From Otis tarda (lineage: Eukaryota > Chordata > Aves > Otidiformes > Otididae), in the NCBI GenBank assembly GCA_026413225.1, contig CM048555.1:80359785-80423784 (forward strand): a stretch of DNA of 64,000 nucleotides. The letters run 5' to 3'. The notes beneath the pieces are model-generated. The model saw nothing but the letters and a program-made list of their open reading frames with translations, was not told the DNA's origin and searched no databases. This document shows positions 48,301-60,910 of the stretch, one piece after another. Position numbers and translations under genes: made by a program. Every line of letters begins with the position of its first letter. The stretch's first letter is position 1.

Positions 48301-51300
48301 GGTTAGGTCTGGAAAGCATGCAGCTTGAAATTTCCTCCTCTGAATAACCTGAAGTTTGGTATTTATTGTGTTAAATAGCAGAAATGAGTGCTGAGACACC
48401 AAGATTGCGTGCGGACATAGCGTTGAGGGTGTTGATCAGCCTGACAGCAGGAATAATAGTATAGTCAAGAGGAGAACAGCCTTGTAGACGCACAAGTTGC
48501 ATCAACACCTTCCCGTGAACGCAGAGCACGGCCGGGTGGACAATGCAGCAGTGTTTGAGCGTGCCAGAGGGAAGCACTCGACGTGAAGTGGGTTATTGCT
48601 TTCTGCTCCAGAGGACTCCACACAAGTGGTTCTCCTAATCCTTCCTGGTAGGGTACATCCAAGTAGCACGTCTTGGTTTCAGCAATTTTAAGGCGGGAAT
48701 GAACTTTTTCTTACAGGGCTTAAGGGTGCTTACCGTAGATGGTTGGTGTTTCTCTTACAAATAATGTTTCAAGATGTCTTGGTTATGAATAGAGAGAACT
48801 AGATGAAAATGTAAGAAGCTAACTGGGGAAACTGGGATGAGGCAAAATCTTTTCCTTTCCTGTTTTTCATAATGAAATGAAAGTTTTTCTAATTTTCTTA
48901 ATGTGAACAGAGCAATATTTTTGTGCAAAATTCCTTGTGAGTGCAAACGTGCTTTTCCTATGGATGTTACCAGAGTGAGAACGGAGTACGTGATGGCTGA
49001 ATCCTAAGTAAGGAGGTGGGATTTTTTTTTTTTTTAGAGATGGTTAGTTGAGAGGTGGTGGCCTCGACATCCCGCTCGGTTTGGTTGCCAAGCGAGGGGT
49101 TACATCAAAACTTTGCATAAGTAGTGTTGAGCCACCGTCTTTGTTTTTGCTGTTCCAAATCTGTTGGGAGCAGATGGAATTGCGTTTTATCCCACTGCTG
49201 TCCAAGAATAACTCCTTTCTAAGTCATTTCAGAGGTGATGGGAAAGGTGCAGATGGCAGACGTGGAGATGGAAGCAATGATTTTTGCAGCTACGCCTTCC
49301 CTCGAGGAGTTTGGCTCTTCGCTGGCTGGCTGCGAGCTTTCCAGACCTGCTCCTCCGGAGCACCCGCCCCGAGTCCTGCGCTCAAAGGACGCTCGCAATT
49401 GTCTGCCTTGACCCCGGTGTTCCTTAAATACTTTGTCAGTTCGACTTGTGGTGGGTTTTTTGGTGTTTTATTTTTATTTTTACCAATAGAGAGAGTTTCT
49501 TTGCTCTGTGGTGATTATCAAGAGAGCTGTGCATTAGACACTGCCTTACTACAAGGAAAGAAAGAGAGAAAAAAAAGAGAAAACACGTATGCATGTCCGC
49601 CTCCGCAACCGCCAGCCTACTGATTTAGTGGTTGTGACCTTCGCTGCACCGCCGAGCTATTTCATAGACAAACACTCAAGAGCTACTTATCCTGTAAAGA
49701 GATGCGAACAGATCTTGGATGAGAACGATATTGTAGTGCGTCTTGTTGCTAAGGCTGCCTTGACACAAGCCGTAAATTCCGCATGATGTGCCAATGAGTG
49801 CATTGTTTACAAATTGTCAAGATTTATTCCAAAAATAAGAGTTTCTCATAGTCTGCAGTTGATTAAAATGCACTTTAAAAGTTTATTCTTTGGAGGGTTT
49901 TTTTATTTTTAAAATGGGTTTTCCTGCTGTTTCCTACGTCTCAATAAGGAAGCAAGGCTCGGTGTTCTGATAGATCTATCTCAGTGGGTCAGGAAATATC
50001 CGATACGGATTGTACAATTTATTGTACAAGGGGCTGAAGCCGCCCCTTTTCCTAAGGGATTTATCCTTGCTGGTCGCAGTGTGGCTGCCAAACACAGTCC
50101 AGTCTTCGAAAAATACTCCAGCTCTTCGCCTCCTTGAGCTCAGAGCTGTTGAGCTACCGGATGTCTTCAACATTTGCTTGATTTTCTCGACAAACACGGC
50201 CATGGTTTGAGTGACGTGGGTTTACTTCGTCCTTGCGAGAAGCTGGTGGAAAAGCTTAGACTGGCTACTGGAATTAGCTGAGTGGGGTTAAACCAGTCTG
50301 TGCTAGAAAGTTTTCATTTGGGGGTGAAGAGGATTTAAGTCCGGCCTCTTCTCTATTCGCTGAGCCAGGATATCGGCTCCGTGTTTGGGTGTAAACCGGT
50401 ACAGGTGACTGCTGACCTTGTAGGTGTGAACAGCATCGTATCAAAAACTCTATTACGGCAGCAGCTAAGTGAGGGATTCATAGAGTTGACCCAATTTAGT
50501 TTATAGATGGGATTTTGGTAGCAAATTAAATCTTGAGGAGCCTTACAGTTCAATATACTTTTTTTTTTCTTTTTTTTTTTCCCCACCCGCCTTGTTTACC
50601 GTCTTAACACCAGATTTTTTCGCGTTGGTACGTAACCTGTTCTGGCAGCAGCGTGACCGTGCGGAGGAGCCCGGCGTGCTGCTGCAGCAGAAGCACAAGA
50701 GGAGTGAGAACACGTAGCTGTGCGAGCGCTCGTCGTTGCATTTTTAGTATGTAAATACAGTCCTGTCTAAATTCAAATCATCTGGATTTGTCTTTATTTT
50801 TGAGTTTTGTTCTACTTAACAAAGGGGAACTTGTCAAGGAAACTAGCTGTGTACATCTGCCTTGATTAAATACTTGAATTATTCAATATTTATCTCCTTT
50901 TTTTTTTTTTTTTTTTCTACTTAGTGTGAAATTGCTGTCGTTAAAAAATGAGTCATTTGGGGAAAATGCCGCTCGTGCTTTTCTGCAAGGGGTTACAGAT
51001 CATTCTGCTTCTCGCTGTCGTTAAGAATTTAGCACAGCGGTCCATGGGATAGAGGAACAGCTGGCTTGAACTGGGAAATGTAAAGGGGAGAAGCACTGGT
51101 ATACGAAGTATTTATGGAAGTTGATTATAATTCTGTAGAAATATGTACATGGAAATGAGAAGTCCCCATAAAATGAGAAGTTAGAAGAGAGAACTTTTTG
51201 TTCCCATCCTTCTTTCTCCTGGATATTGACCATGTTAAGATAAATGTTGCTTATTCATGCTAGGAAGGTAGGTGCTGGAAGACGTTCAGTGGGAGGGGAA

Positions 51301-52329
51301 CAGAGCTGGAAAGAAAACCGGGCTCTGCGGTCGAGGACCAGCTGTGAGCTGGGTTCACCTCTGTGTACCAGAGGTCGTAGTCCCCGGTTGAACGACCGTT
51401 CATTGTCTTTGAGGCGTGTGTTGGGAAAGAGAGCTCGTGTGGCTGGGGAGAATGTGTCTGGGAGCAGAATTCACTGAAATGAGGTGCAAAATGGAATATT
51501 TAAATCAGATTGTAGAAGATTGTATTGATCGAAAAGTTGGGTTATTTTTTTTATTGGTGCTCCATGGACTTCTCAGTCTCTCCTCAGTTGATTTCTTCTG
51601 TGTCCCCTCTGTAAAGTCAAATAATATTTACACGCTTCCAATTCTTTAAGGTAATACAGGCGAGAACAACATTTTGGGGGCAGACAATATATCCTTGTAC
51701 GATATGAACGTATACGTTTTATTTCTAGGGAGTTTTGTTGCTCAAGTTTAGGTTTAATGGTCAGTGCTCCTATGGATGGGCACCTATGGATGTTGCGTTG
51801 TTCGTACTCCGCGTGACATCCTTGAAAACAGTTTCCTCATTAGCGTCTTTCTCAGGAGATAATTAGATTTCTATCTTATCTGAAAATCTCTTTCTTTAAT
51901 GAATACAATATTTTCTTCAAGTTTGTTTTTGGATGCTTAGTTGGCAAATGCTGCTGGTGTCGAGAAGCAGAATCAAAAGCTGTGCCACTTGTTGCGTTTC
52001 ATTGGGTGCAGGAGCTCTGGTGAATATTCAGTCAAAACTGTTGCAGCAACAAATTGATGTCAACAAACACATCCAGCCTGGATTCCGCTGGGAATATTGA
52101 TTCCCTGCTCTTTGCACGACCTTCTCCGCGTTCCTTCAGCCAGAATCCTGTTTTAACGCGTTCGAGATCGTCACTCTGTAGGGTCACAAAACCCCATCTG
52201 GATTTTGGGATGTTATTATTTTCATGATCTACGCCTGAAGATCTGTGTCAAAATCCTTTTTTTTCAGGTTGGGACCAAATGGAAGTTAGCCTTCATGCCA
52301 AGCTCCTTTTGTATTTTTCTTTTAATTTC

Positions 52330-52355
52330 TTTTTTTTTTTTTTTTTTTTTTTTTT
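52330..52355 (+). repeat. Run of 26 T followed by AG
   Basis: The T-run and following AG resemble a splice acceptor, but no exon-like open sequence with a donor follows. Treated as a simple homopolymer. Confidence 0.8.
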
Positions 52356-53501
52356 AGGGAACGATTTCCCCAGCAGGTAACACTGGTAGAAGTTTTTGAA
52401 TGTCAGACAGGAAATAAAAGGAATTGTTTCTATCCCTTTTAGGAAAGTGGGTCAGGCTGTGATACTTATTTATAGGGTGTCTCGGTATTTTCATTTTCCT
52501 TTTTCTTTTTTTTTTTTTCTCTGCAGAACTGACTGATCTTTGGCTTGAGCTTTTCTGTCGATGCTGCTACCAGGTCCTGTGCTCTGCGTTTGGCCTAGAA
52601 ATCAGTGGTAGCATAGGGGGCAAGCTTGTAGCTAAAACAGACTCTGAATATGCTTGTTGAGGGGTCGAGTGGAGTATTTTGGGGTGCAATGGTGAGAACT
52701 GGGCAGCAGTTTCACACATAGCTTCGGAAAGGGAAGACTTGGGTTTTTGCATGTATCTTAGTAAAGTGCGGCATCATGATGGTCTTCTGCTCCGTGGGGA
52801 TGGCCTTAAACTCCATTTATTTCCAGTTCGTGCTGGTTGGAAGGTTAAGTTGACACCTCAACGCCATTTCCTTCGCAACACAAAGCCCGTCCCACCAATG
52901 AACGCTTTTTCCCTGGGTTTAAATGTAGGACTGGTAGCTTGGAAGCTCTTCAACCGGAGGAGAACGTTGACGCGTCTGTCAATGCTGAGCGTGTGCTTCG
53001 GAAATTTTAATTACGACGCCTTGCTTACAAGGTACACAGGTGTGGTGTACAGCAATTTAAATGCTTGTTCGTGTACTTAAGACACTTTTTTGATTAATTG
53101 AATGTTTCTAATTTTGGGAAAGTGGTAGAAAATCATCCGCCAAACCTCGCGCGCTATTTGCGACTGAGCGTGAATGACAATTAACTCTTGAAACAGAAGG
53201 GAGGGCAGAGTAACGAGGGGAAAGATGCTGACTGCCAGAAAAATGGATTCAAGTTAGTAGAACCCAAAGTGCAAACTGCATCTTGAAAAATGATCTGAGT
53301 AAAAAATATTGGGTTTTTTTGGTGGGTTATTAAGCCTTTGAGCTTGCCAGATCTTGAAAAAATTTGTCTAGATATGGGTTAAGTTTTTTTAAGGTTCTGC
53401 ATAAACTGAATGTATGTAGACGGTATTGTGGAAACCTTGTACCTATAAATACAGATGATACAAGCAGAAATTATTAAACTGGAATCTTACATATAATTTT
53501 T

Positions 53502-53516
53502 TATATATATATATAT
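53502..53516 (+). repeat. Short (TA)n microsatellite
   Basis: About seven TA units in AT-rich intron 1. Confidence 0.75.
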
Positions 53517-56271
53517 CTAATTTCTAACCAGAATTTAAGTAGTGCAACATGTTATTTTTAAAAAAAAAAGACTGTAACCTTCCAGAATGGGATGGTGAAT
53601 TTAAATATAACAGGATTTTGCCCTCACCCGCCTCTAGAAAAGTAAACGAAAACTTCATGATTGGAGCTAAGGTTTGATAAATGCAAACTGCAACTTGGAC
53701 ATAGATTAAGGGAAAAAAAATGATGTATTTGGGTTTTTTTTAAATCCTTCTGAGTATATTTAGAACCATTATTTTTTCCTAGAAGATACACTTCATTTAA
53801 GCATAGGTTAATAGCATTTGTTTTCTATATTACCTAGAGTCAGACTGGATCATCTAATGCAATGATTGGTTTTTTTTTTGGTTTTTTTTTTTTTTCGATC
53901 TGCCAGTGGTAAACCTTGATAGGACCTGTTTGGCTCTGGAGATCTTTAATCATTAGCCTTTCACGATTCTCTTTGACCATCGCAATAACGTGCTTTCTCC
54001 TTACTTTGGTCGTGCAGGGTGTTGAGTTTTGGGTGACGCGGAGGCAATTTGTGTGGCGTGAGGGTCTTTGCAAAACCAAAGGTTGTAAGGATTCATGGTG
54101 TGCAACGCTTCTGCTGCAAAGTTAGATGGTTTGTGACATGTGAGCTTTATTTGCTTCTGCCTTGCACTGTTGTTGTCTCCTGCCTGACGTGAAGCAGATA
54201 ACTTGATGCTCTAAACTCAAGGAACACGTCAGGACCGCCAGCGAAAGATGAGAGGCGACTTTTCCTAGGCATTACAAACCCTTGCAGCTAAATTATCTTT
54301 ACTTCAAAGCACTAGGTCAAGATCCAATAAATGGATTTGTGAACAGATGGGAAAGTGTAGCGCAACTGTGAGATCAACTTCCTAGACAACTGTTGTAGCA
54401 CGCACCATCTGCGCGGCCCGTGTCTCAGGTACGGGTGTTGGATGAAGGTGGGCTTCAGGGTGACGTCGTGAAGTGGTCTTTTGTCATGGTAACATTTCTG
54501 CGTATAATACAGACACCGAGGAACGTGTTTTGAAGAAAACGAGACTCATAATCAAGCTTTGCGTTGTTGCGGTATGGAGGCAGAGATCAATGACGATATG
54601 GAGACTGTAGAGCAAAACCACAGAAATCTGCACGTACAAAGTACTGCTTGTGTGGAGAGGTGGCTCCTGCAGTGCAATAATGATGATAATTTCTTTTATT
54701 CTTTGTTTTCCCCAGTGTATTTGAATAGGGGGAAGAATTCACAGTGGTCAAGGTACGCAATGAGGTTTGTATTTACCCTGCAGCTTTTGGGTAGAAGAGA
54801 TAAAGCTGAGGTTATGCAGCGAGCAATGTTGTTTGTGGTCTCTCAGATGGTGCTGGACATCAGGATATAAGAGGGTGGACAGGCATCTAAATTTGGGATA
54901 TTTTCCGTTTGAATGTGATAGCTGGAGAAACTTGAAAGCAAGAACATCAGGTGGAGCTACAGTGCGTTTCTGGTGCATCCAAATGTGGATGGTGTTACAA
55001 GGCAGCGTCTCTGACCGGTGGTTGTGAAACAGTGAGGAAATGCTAGGGTCTTCTGGGATCCAGCACAGGGTTTTTTTCAGTGCTTCTGACGTGGGGAAAT
55101 GGAGTTGGAGGAGAGAAATCGGCTTTTCCTTCATTGTTTCCATTATCTGAGTGTTGAGATGTAATTTGGTGTCTTATCAAATGATTTCTCCCTGGATGTA
55201 ATTCACTTATAATAATAACTTCTGTATTTGTTGAGTAAGAGAGAAAGCAAGCCTCTTCCATAAAGAGGAGCTCAACTGCATTTCTAGATTAAATTTGAAA
55301 TTCCTCTCCTCCTGCAGCAGTAGATCTGGTTGGGTGAGTGAGACTTTAAAGGACTAGCTAGATGACCAGGAGGAGCTCCAGGTGTGGCTCAGCTTATGGA
55401 AGCTGAGGAGAGGACGCGTTTCAAGATCAGCGCTGATGGTGATGCTGAAAGCAGCTGGCAGCTCCAGTGGGATAACGGCAGAGACACCAGCCAGCCCCAG
55501 AAGAGACGACTTTGATGCGATTTGGTTTTGGAAACAGCAGAAGAGCGGGAGCTGGGACAGTGTGTCAAGATCAAGAACCCGATGGAGATACTGGTGGCCA
55601 ACTGGAGAGGGGCGATGTTTGGAAATATTTGGTTTCTAGCTTGTTAACGTAATGATTTTTAAGACTGCGGCAGCATTTGTTCCTTCTGATCTCTCTCAGG
55701 CTGTCGACGGTCGCTCAGTCGTCTCTGGAGCGAGGCAGCCTGTCAGATCAAGGCTTATTTTCCCGGAGCAGAGAGGGATTGAACAGGTTTGCGAGCGTCA
55801 GTGCTGCGGGTTGTGTCTCAGACAGGAGAGGCTGCGTTGATACGTTTTACCTGCTGCAGTTGCTTTGAGCATCCTTTCTCAGACCTCGAAGGGCTTTCCA
55901 GGCTCTGCCCTTATCTCTGATCGGCAGCCAGGAAATCACTTTCCATGTTTTTACATATCTCGCAAAGAAGGGCAAAGCTTTTCCTTTGAAGAAAGTCTCT
56001 CCCATATCAAATTAAATGTGACAATCATTCTTTTTTTTCTCCTGAAGCAAGACAGCTCGTTAGCATCAATTAAATTGTACCGTAGAAAGAGGGGTGGAAA
56101 CAGAAGCTATTAAACATAGAGGGTGATCTTCACTCCTCTCCGACCTCTTTGCCGTGGTGAGACTGGCAGAGTGGTGCTGAGTCACCTTGAAACACCTGAA
56201 TCTCTTTGGGAGGTAAACCCTGATGAAGGCCATGCAGAGGATGGTTCTGCAAGTGCCGGAGTAGTGGCGTA

Positions 56272-56623
56272 AGAGACCTCATAGCGGCCTTCCAGTACCT
56301 CAAGGGGGCCTACAGGAAAGATGGGGAGAGATTGTTCAGTAGGGCCTGTAGCAACAGGACGAGGGGTGATGGTTTTAAAATAGAGGGAGGTAGATTCAGA
56401 TCAGATATTAGGAAAAAATTTTTTACACTGAGGGTGGTGGCACACTGGCCCAGGTTGCCCAGAGAGGCGGTGGATGCCCCATCCCTGGAAACATTCCAGG
56501 CCAGGTTGGTTGGGGCTCTGAGCAACCTGATCTGGTTGGAGATGTCCCTGCTCCTTGCAGGGGGGTTGGACTGGGTGGGCTTTGAAGGTCCTTTCCAACC
56601 TGAACCATTGTATGATTCTATGA
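56272..56623 (+). mobile_element. CR1 LINE fragment, ORF2 tail and 3' end
   Basis: About 352 bp in intron 1, sense to the gene. It starts near AGAGACCTCATAGCGGCCTT and contains the ORF2 tail ([40 protein letters not shown], open to the end). It finishes ATTGTATGATTCTATGA. The reading frame across this 3' part is intact. Confidence 0.93.
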
Positions 56624-57778
56624 TATTCTCTTTCATACTCTTGATGAAAATAAATCTTTTCAACCCCTCATTGCCAGCACATAGAGTGCCTTTAATGTTG
56701 CGATGCTTTGGAAATAAGTGCACCAAGTGATTTAGTCCAAAGTTACAAGCTACTCTTGAGTTTATGACTTCTTGCACTCAGCTGTTAGCAAGAGGGTTGC
56801 TTCATATTTAGTAGCTGGTAATTAGATAACAGCTTCGAGTCTTCGCCCCGTTGTGCAGTTCATGTCTCTGTAGGAACTTTGTCAATGTGTGCTAATTTGT
56901 ATTTGAAAAATACGCGCTGCTGGTATTGCTGCTGTTGTTATTACAAACACGTGAGTTTATCTGGTGTGCGCCAGATTTGGCTTTTTACCCAGGAGACACC
57001 ATCGCGCGCTGTCTGATCGTCTTGTGTTGGCGTTGCGCTTTGCGGAGGGGAGTGGCTGAATACGCAGAATTCTTTTGTATAAAATATTTCTCTTTGCGGC
57101 AGGCTCTCTTTTGTGAGATCTTCATCCCTTTCTTTGCTTTCCTTTTGCCTTTCTCTTACAAAAAGCTGACACAGGCAGCACGGAAGGCTGGAGCCCTTTG
57201 AATACATTCGCTGTAGATCCAGCTCCCTAATAACTTTTTTTACACTTTAATTCTTAAACATTTCAAGTATATAATTTCAAATCTCAGTTTTGTAGACAGA
57301 TCCTTGCAATTGTTTTTCCGCCTTGGAGGTGTTAAAGTCAGTATTGTAGCTCTGTAGGTGCTGAATGCCTTACCTGTGCTTTGTCCATGTTTTTCCACCC
57401 ACGTGTATGTGTGTTCATCACAGAAAATTCTGAAAGGACCTTGCTTTTTTATTTTCTTAGGGTGTAGCAAGTGCTCCTTGCAGAGCAGTAGATACAACGT
57501 TCAAGCCGTGCAGAACTGCTTCTTGCAGAGTAGCGTCGTGTACTACCGAGTCAGCAAAGACGGAGGGAAGTCGATACCGTTCCATGCTTTATGGAATCTG
57601 ATTTTTGCATCTGAGTGATACAATTATAAATATGCACAAAGCATTTAGTAGGCAGAAGACCTCAGAGCCTGGTGATGTTGGTAGCAGGTCACTCAGAGGT
57701 GGGAGTCTTCTAGTTTACATTGTGAGAGTAGTTCTGGTGCGTAGCCAAGCGTGTCGTGAAAATGTCCCATGTTGAAGT
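56624..57778. other. Intron 1 spacer between CR1 copies
   Basis: Unique sequence; open frames up to about 90 codons, none recognised. Confidence 0.5.
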
Positions 57779-58190
57779 AGAATCATAGAGTTGTAGAATG
57801 GTTTGGATTGGAAGGGACCTTAAAGATCATCCAGTCCAACCCCCCTGCCCTGGCCAGGGACACTTTCCACCAGACCAGGTTGCTCAAAGCCCCATCCAGC
57901 CTGGCCTTGAACACTTGCAAGGGTGGGGCATCCACCACCTCTCTGGGCAACCTGGGCCAGTGTTCCACCACCCTCACAGTAAAGAATTTCTTCCTCATAT
58001 CTGATCTAAATCTACCCTTTTTCAGTTTAAAGCCATTACTCCTTGTCCTATCCCTACACGCCCTTGTAAAAAGTCTCTCCCCATCTTTCCTGTAGGCCAC
58101 CTTAGGTGCTGGGAGGCCGCTCTCGGGTCTCCCCGGAGCCTCCTCTTCTCCAGGCTGAACAGCCCCAGCTCCCTCAGCCTGGCCTCGCAG
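57779..58190 (-). mobile_element. CR1 LINE fragment, ORF2 tail and 3' end
   Basis: About 412 bp in antisense in intron 1, starting AGAATCATAGAGTTGTAGAA. On the minus strand it reads KDGERLFTRACRDRTRSNGF, then RKKFFTVRVVEHWPRLPREV. It has the GGACACTTTCCACCAGACCA subtype, like the copy at 15,599. The 5' truncation is near CTCAGCCTGGCCTCGCAG. Confidence 0.93.
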
Positions 58191-60826
58191 GAGAATTACT
58201 TCATTCCTGGAGTGGTTTTCCTCCTCGAGTTACTCATGTATTCCCTTTACTCACAGAAAAAGCCAAAATATTGTGTAGGACACGTCCTAGTTACCAGTGC
58301 CCACCAGTGCTGAATGAGGGACCATCACGTATAGTGCAAACAGGACCAAGTTGGGGGGGACACGGGATTGTGGTTTTTTTTTTTTTCCCCTTTGAGATTG
58401 TGACACGGCTGGGGCTACAGCACTAACAAGCTTATTAATTTTTTTTTGTTAATCACTCCTGATAGCGTTTCTGTGGAGAATGATTTAGTAATTGCTTCCA
58501 GAGAAAACTGTTCCAAGAGTTTTCGGAACGGAGGCTCTGTGAGAGCTTGGCAGATTGCGTACGGTTGGTTTTCTCCTGCAAGGCTTGCTCAGGTTTCCAG
58601 AGCCGGTTTGCTCTTGGTCGCGTGCAAAGTGCTGTCAGTTGAAGCGCGGATACGGTTTGATTCCTCGCTTTTCCACGGTTATTGCTTTCAAAGGGATGAA
58701 TTTTGAAACAAAAAGTCTAGATGTTATTGCCCACGACTTGGAATTTGCATCTGTTTTTGCAAATTCCTGGTCAGGAGATGAGTAATTTAATTTTCAAATA
58801 TGTTGAAGCCTTAAAATACATATATATGTGTATTTTTATTTATCTACATTTATATCTACGTTTACATCTGTCTGTGTCTCCATAGAAGGTGTAGATTCTT
58901 CCTGTGCTCTTGGAAACTGGAGTTGTTTCTTGCTTAAATGTTGATCTTCTGCAGAACTTCTGTAAAAATCTTAAGCTGTATTTCTGAGGCTGAAAAGTAT
59001 TATAATAAATTATTATGGAGGAAGAGGAAGGTGGTTTTCAAGTATCTGTAGGGTTTGCCTCTTTAATTTGAATCAGAGATGAACCTTAAGAGTGCTCTAT
59101 GGAAAAGATTCTGGAAAACCACTTTGACTCAGTCGAAATATTTAAAATAGATGATGACATGAACAGATCGCTAGGAAAAGACACAGCAAAAGGTTCCAAG
59201 ATACCAGTGTTGGGAACTTCTGATCTTGCTTCCTTCTCTTTTCTGCCAAATTTCATTTTGCAGAGTGTTTTTGTTTTACTGAAACTAAGTAGGACAATTG
59301 AATTTTGCCAGGAGGCTGTGATTTGCTCCAGCCGTGCGCCGACGCTGGAGTTCATAACCAGGTGGGAATCCTGTTGCAGGTGCCAGTATGCGCTCTGCCA
59401 GAACGTGGTGTTTGGGCGTCTTCAGATGCTGATCCATCTGATGCCACCCTTCCCTGGCCACGTATTTTCAACCATTTCTGCTCTACTTCCGCTGTTTGCT
59501 AAAACCAATCTGGAATATTTTAACTAAGGCGTGTGAGATGGGAGCGTGTATCCCCGCGGTCTGGCTCTTGGTTTTGTCTTCAGCCCCTGCGTGCTCCTTC
59601 CAGCCTCTGTGCTAAGGCAGCAGGTGTAGAATCTCACTGCCTGGTTTTTGGGATCCCAAGTGATGTATTGGACCTGTGGCCCTAATCTCCTGCTAGATCC
59701 ATCTCTATCAGCTTTGAAGAAGCGTGATTGTCTCTTCAGTTGTCCACGGCCTTTGGAGAAAAAATACCAAATACCAATTTTGTACCACAACAAAGGGTTA
59801 AGCAAAGTTCGGGAATCTGCGGACTTTTCATCAAATCACCCTTCTGAGCTCTTTGTGTGAACATCCCTGCAAGCAGTGTCTAGACATACGCAGTTGTCTA
59901 GAGTTTGCACAGTACAGTGTTCTGCAGATGTTGACAAAAACGAGTCCTTTGCTGGCTTTGTTCCCTTCCCTCTTTCAGTGGCATCTTGAATTTTTAATGG
60001 TTTTAAGCGCTGGCATTCATGGAGCATCCTGGGATGAATGATTCCAGCTGTGCTTTCTGTTCTTACACCCTTTTCCAGAGTCCACTGCTGCTGTTGAGCT
60101 GCCAGCGCTATTTTTGTAGGCACGTAGTGATGTTCGTAGGGTGGTCCTGGCACAGTCCCAGCACTGGGGACAACTCAGCTCTTTGATTTCCTTTGTTCCT
60201 ATGGGATGACATGGGGATGAGAACATGCTCAGAACAGAAGGTGAAGGATGCCTGGAACTGCTGTGCTCTGGAGTTGTCCTGAGTTGACAGAGAAGGTCTT
60301 ATTTTGTACTAGAAGGTTGTGGGGATCAGACCTCTGTTCAGGAGGTGATCAAGGACTCCATGCAGAGCCAGATATGGAACGGGTGAGGGTTTGCACCGTG
60401 GGCTTCATCTGAACTTCTTGCAGGAACTGTGTAGTTTGCATAAATACATAGTTGAGGAATAACTTCACTTCTGTGTTAGGGAATTCCTTTTGCTGGCTGC
60501 GTGGTGTTAGTCTGTGTATTAGTTGTTGTGGAGCAAGGTCTTTTTTTTTTTTCCCTAGGGTGCAGATTTGAAGCAATACCACCAATCTGATAGAGAAACC
60601 ATCGCTCTCAGCTGTCGTTCTTTAAGGACAATCACCAGAAACCACGTACAGAGAGATTAACAGGAGAATCCCAGTTGACCTACTGTTTTGTGTTGCCTTG
60701 TTGCTGGTTTGTGGTTGCTCTTAAGTAAATAAAAACTCAAATGATGGATCTGCTAAATTTAGAAAATCCTTTGTGAATGTTTAATACCATTGGAGACTAA
60801 TGCTTGGCTTTGTTTTTTATTTACAG
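58191..60826. other. Intron 1, 3' end
   Basis: Unique sequence up to the exon 2 acceptor. A 142-codon open frame at 59,099-59,527 shows no known domain and is within chance expectation. AT-rich low-complexity sequence lies at 58,800-58,875. Confidence 0.5.
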
Positions 60827-60910
60827 ACTCACTGAGCCTTCAGGGTATGTCACGGATGGACCTGGAAATTACAAGTACAAAACAAAATGCACCTGGCTCA
60901 TTGAAGGAAG
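60827..60910 (+). CDS. ATRN: Attractin exon 2: start of the CUB domain
   Basis: An 84-base exon bounded by a pyrimidine-rich acceptor (TTTTTTATTTACAG) and a strong donor (AAG|GTGAGTG). It enters and leaves in phase 2, so it joins exon 1 without a frame break. The joined reading is RFR followed by LTEPSGYVTDGPGNYKYK, then TKCTWLIEG. This is the N-terminal part of the attractin-family CUB domain, and its Cys probably belongs to a CUB disulfide. Mammalian ATRN has LTGSSGFVTDGPGNYKYK here and ATRNL1 has LTEPSGYLTDGPINYKYK (both from memory). The exon is therefore mixed in its first residues, but the GPGNYKYK segment and exon 1 both favour ATRN. The rest of the CUB domain lies downstream of the window. 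Confidence 0.93.

Larger units (their letters stand above)
43756..56271. other. Intron 1, long repeat-poor stretch
   Basis: 12.5 kb without a CR1 copy. It holds the 22-bp tandem at 45,289, several T-runs, and small GC-richer islets at about 44,640-44,790, 50,630-50,725 and 55,370-55,640. None shows a recognisable exon. Confidence 0.5.
28689..60826 (+). other. ATRN: Attractin intron 1 (32.1 kb, phase 2)
   Basis: GT-AG intron with donor GTGAGT and acceptor TTTACAG. Its first kilobase is G-rich and continues the CpG island; beyond about 30 kb it becomes AT-richer with many T-runs. It carries six CR1 LINE copies at 38.5, 41.8, 42.5, 43.5, 56.3 and 57.8 kb. No internal exon could be recognised. 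Open frames of up to about 170 codons occur, but they are as expected by chance or lie in CR1. Confidence 0.88.

Noticed and set aside
52330-52380. T-run followed by AG, like a splice acceptor
   Set aside because: No open exon with a donor follows in a frame consistent with attractin, and the true exon 2 at 60,827 joins exon 1 correctly.
59099-59527. 142-codon open frame in intron 1
   Set aside because: No recognised domain or splice context. Several open frames of this length are expected by chance in 64 kb read in six frames.
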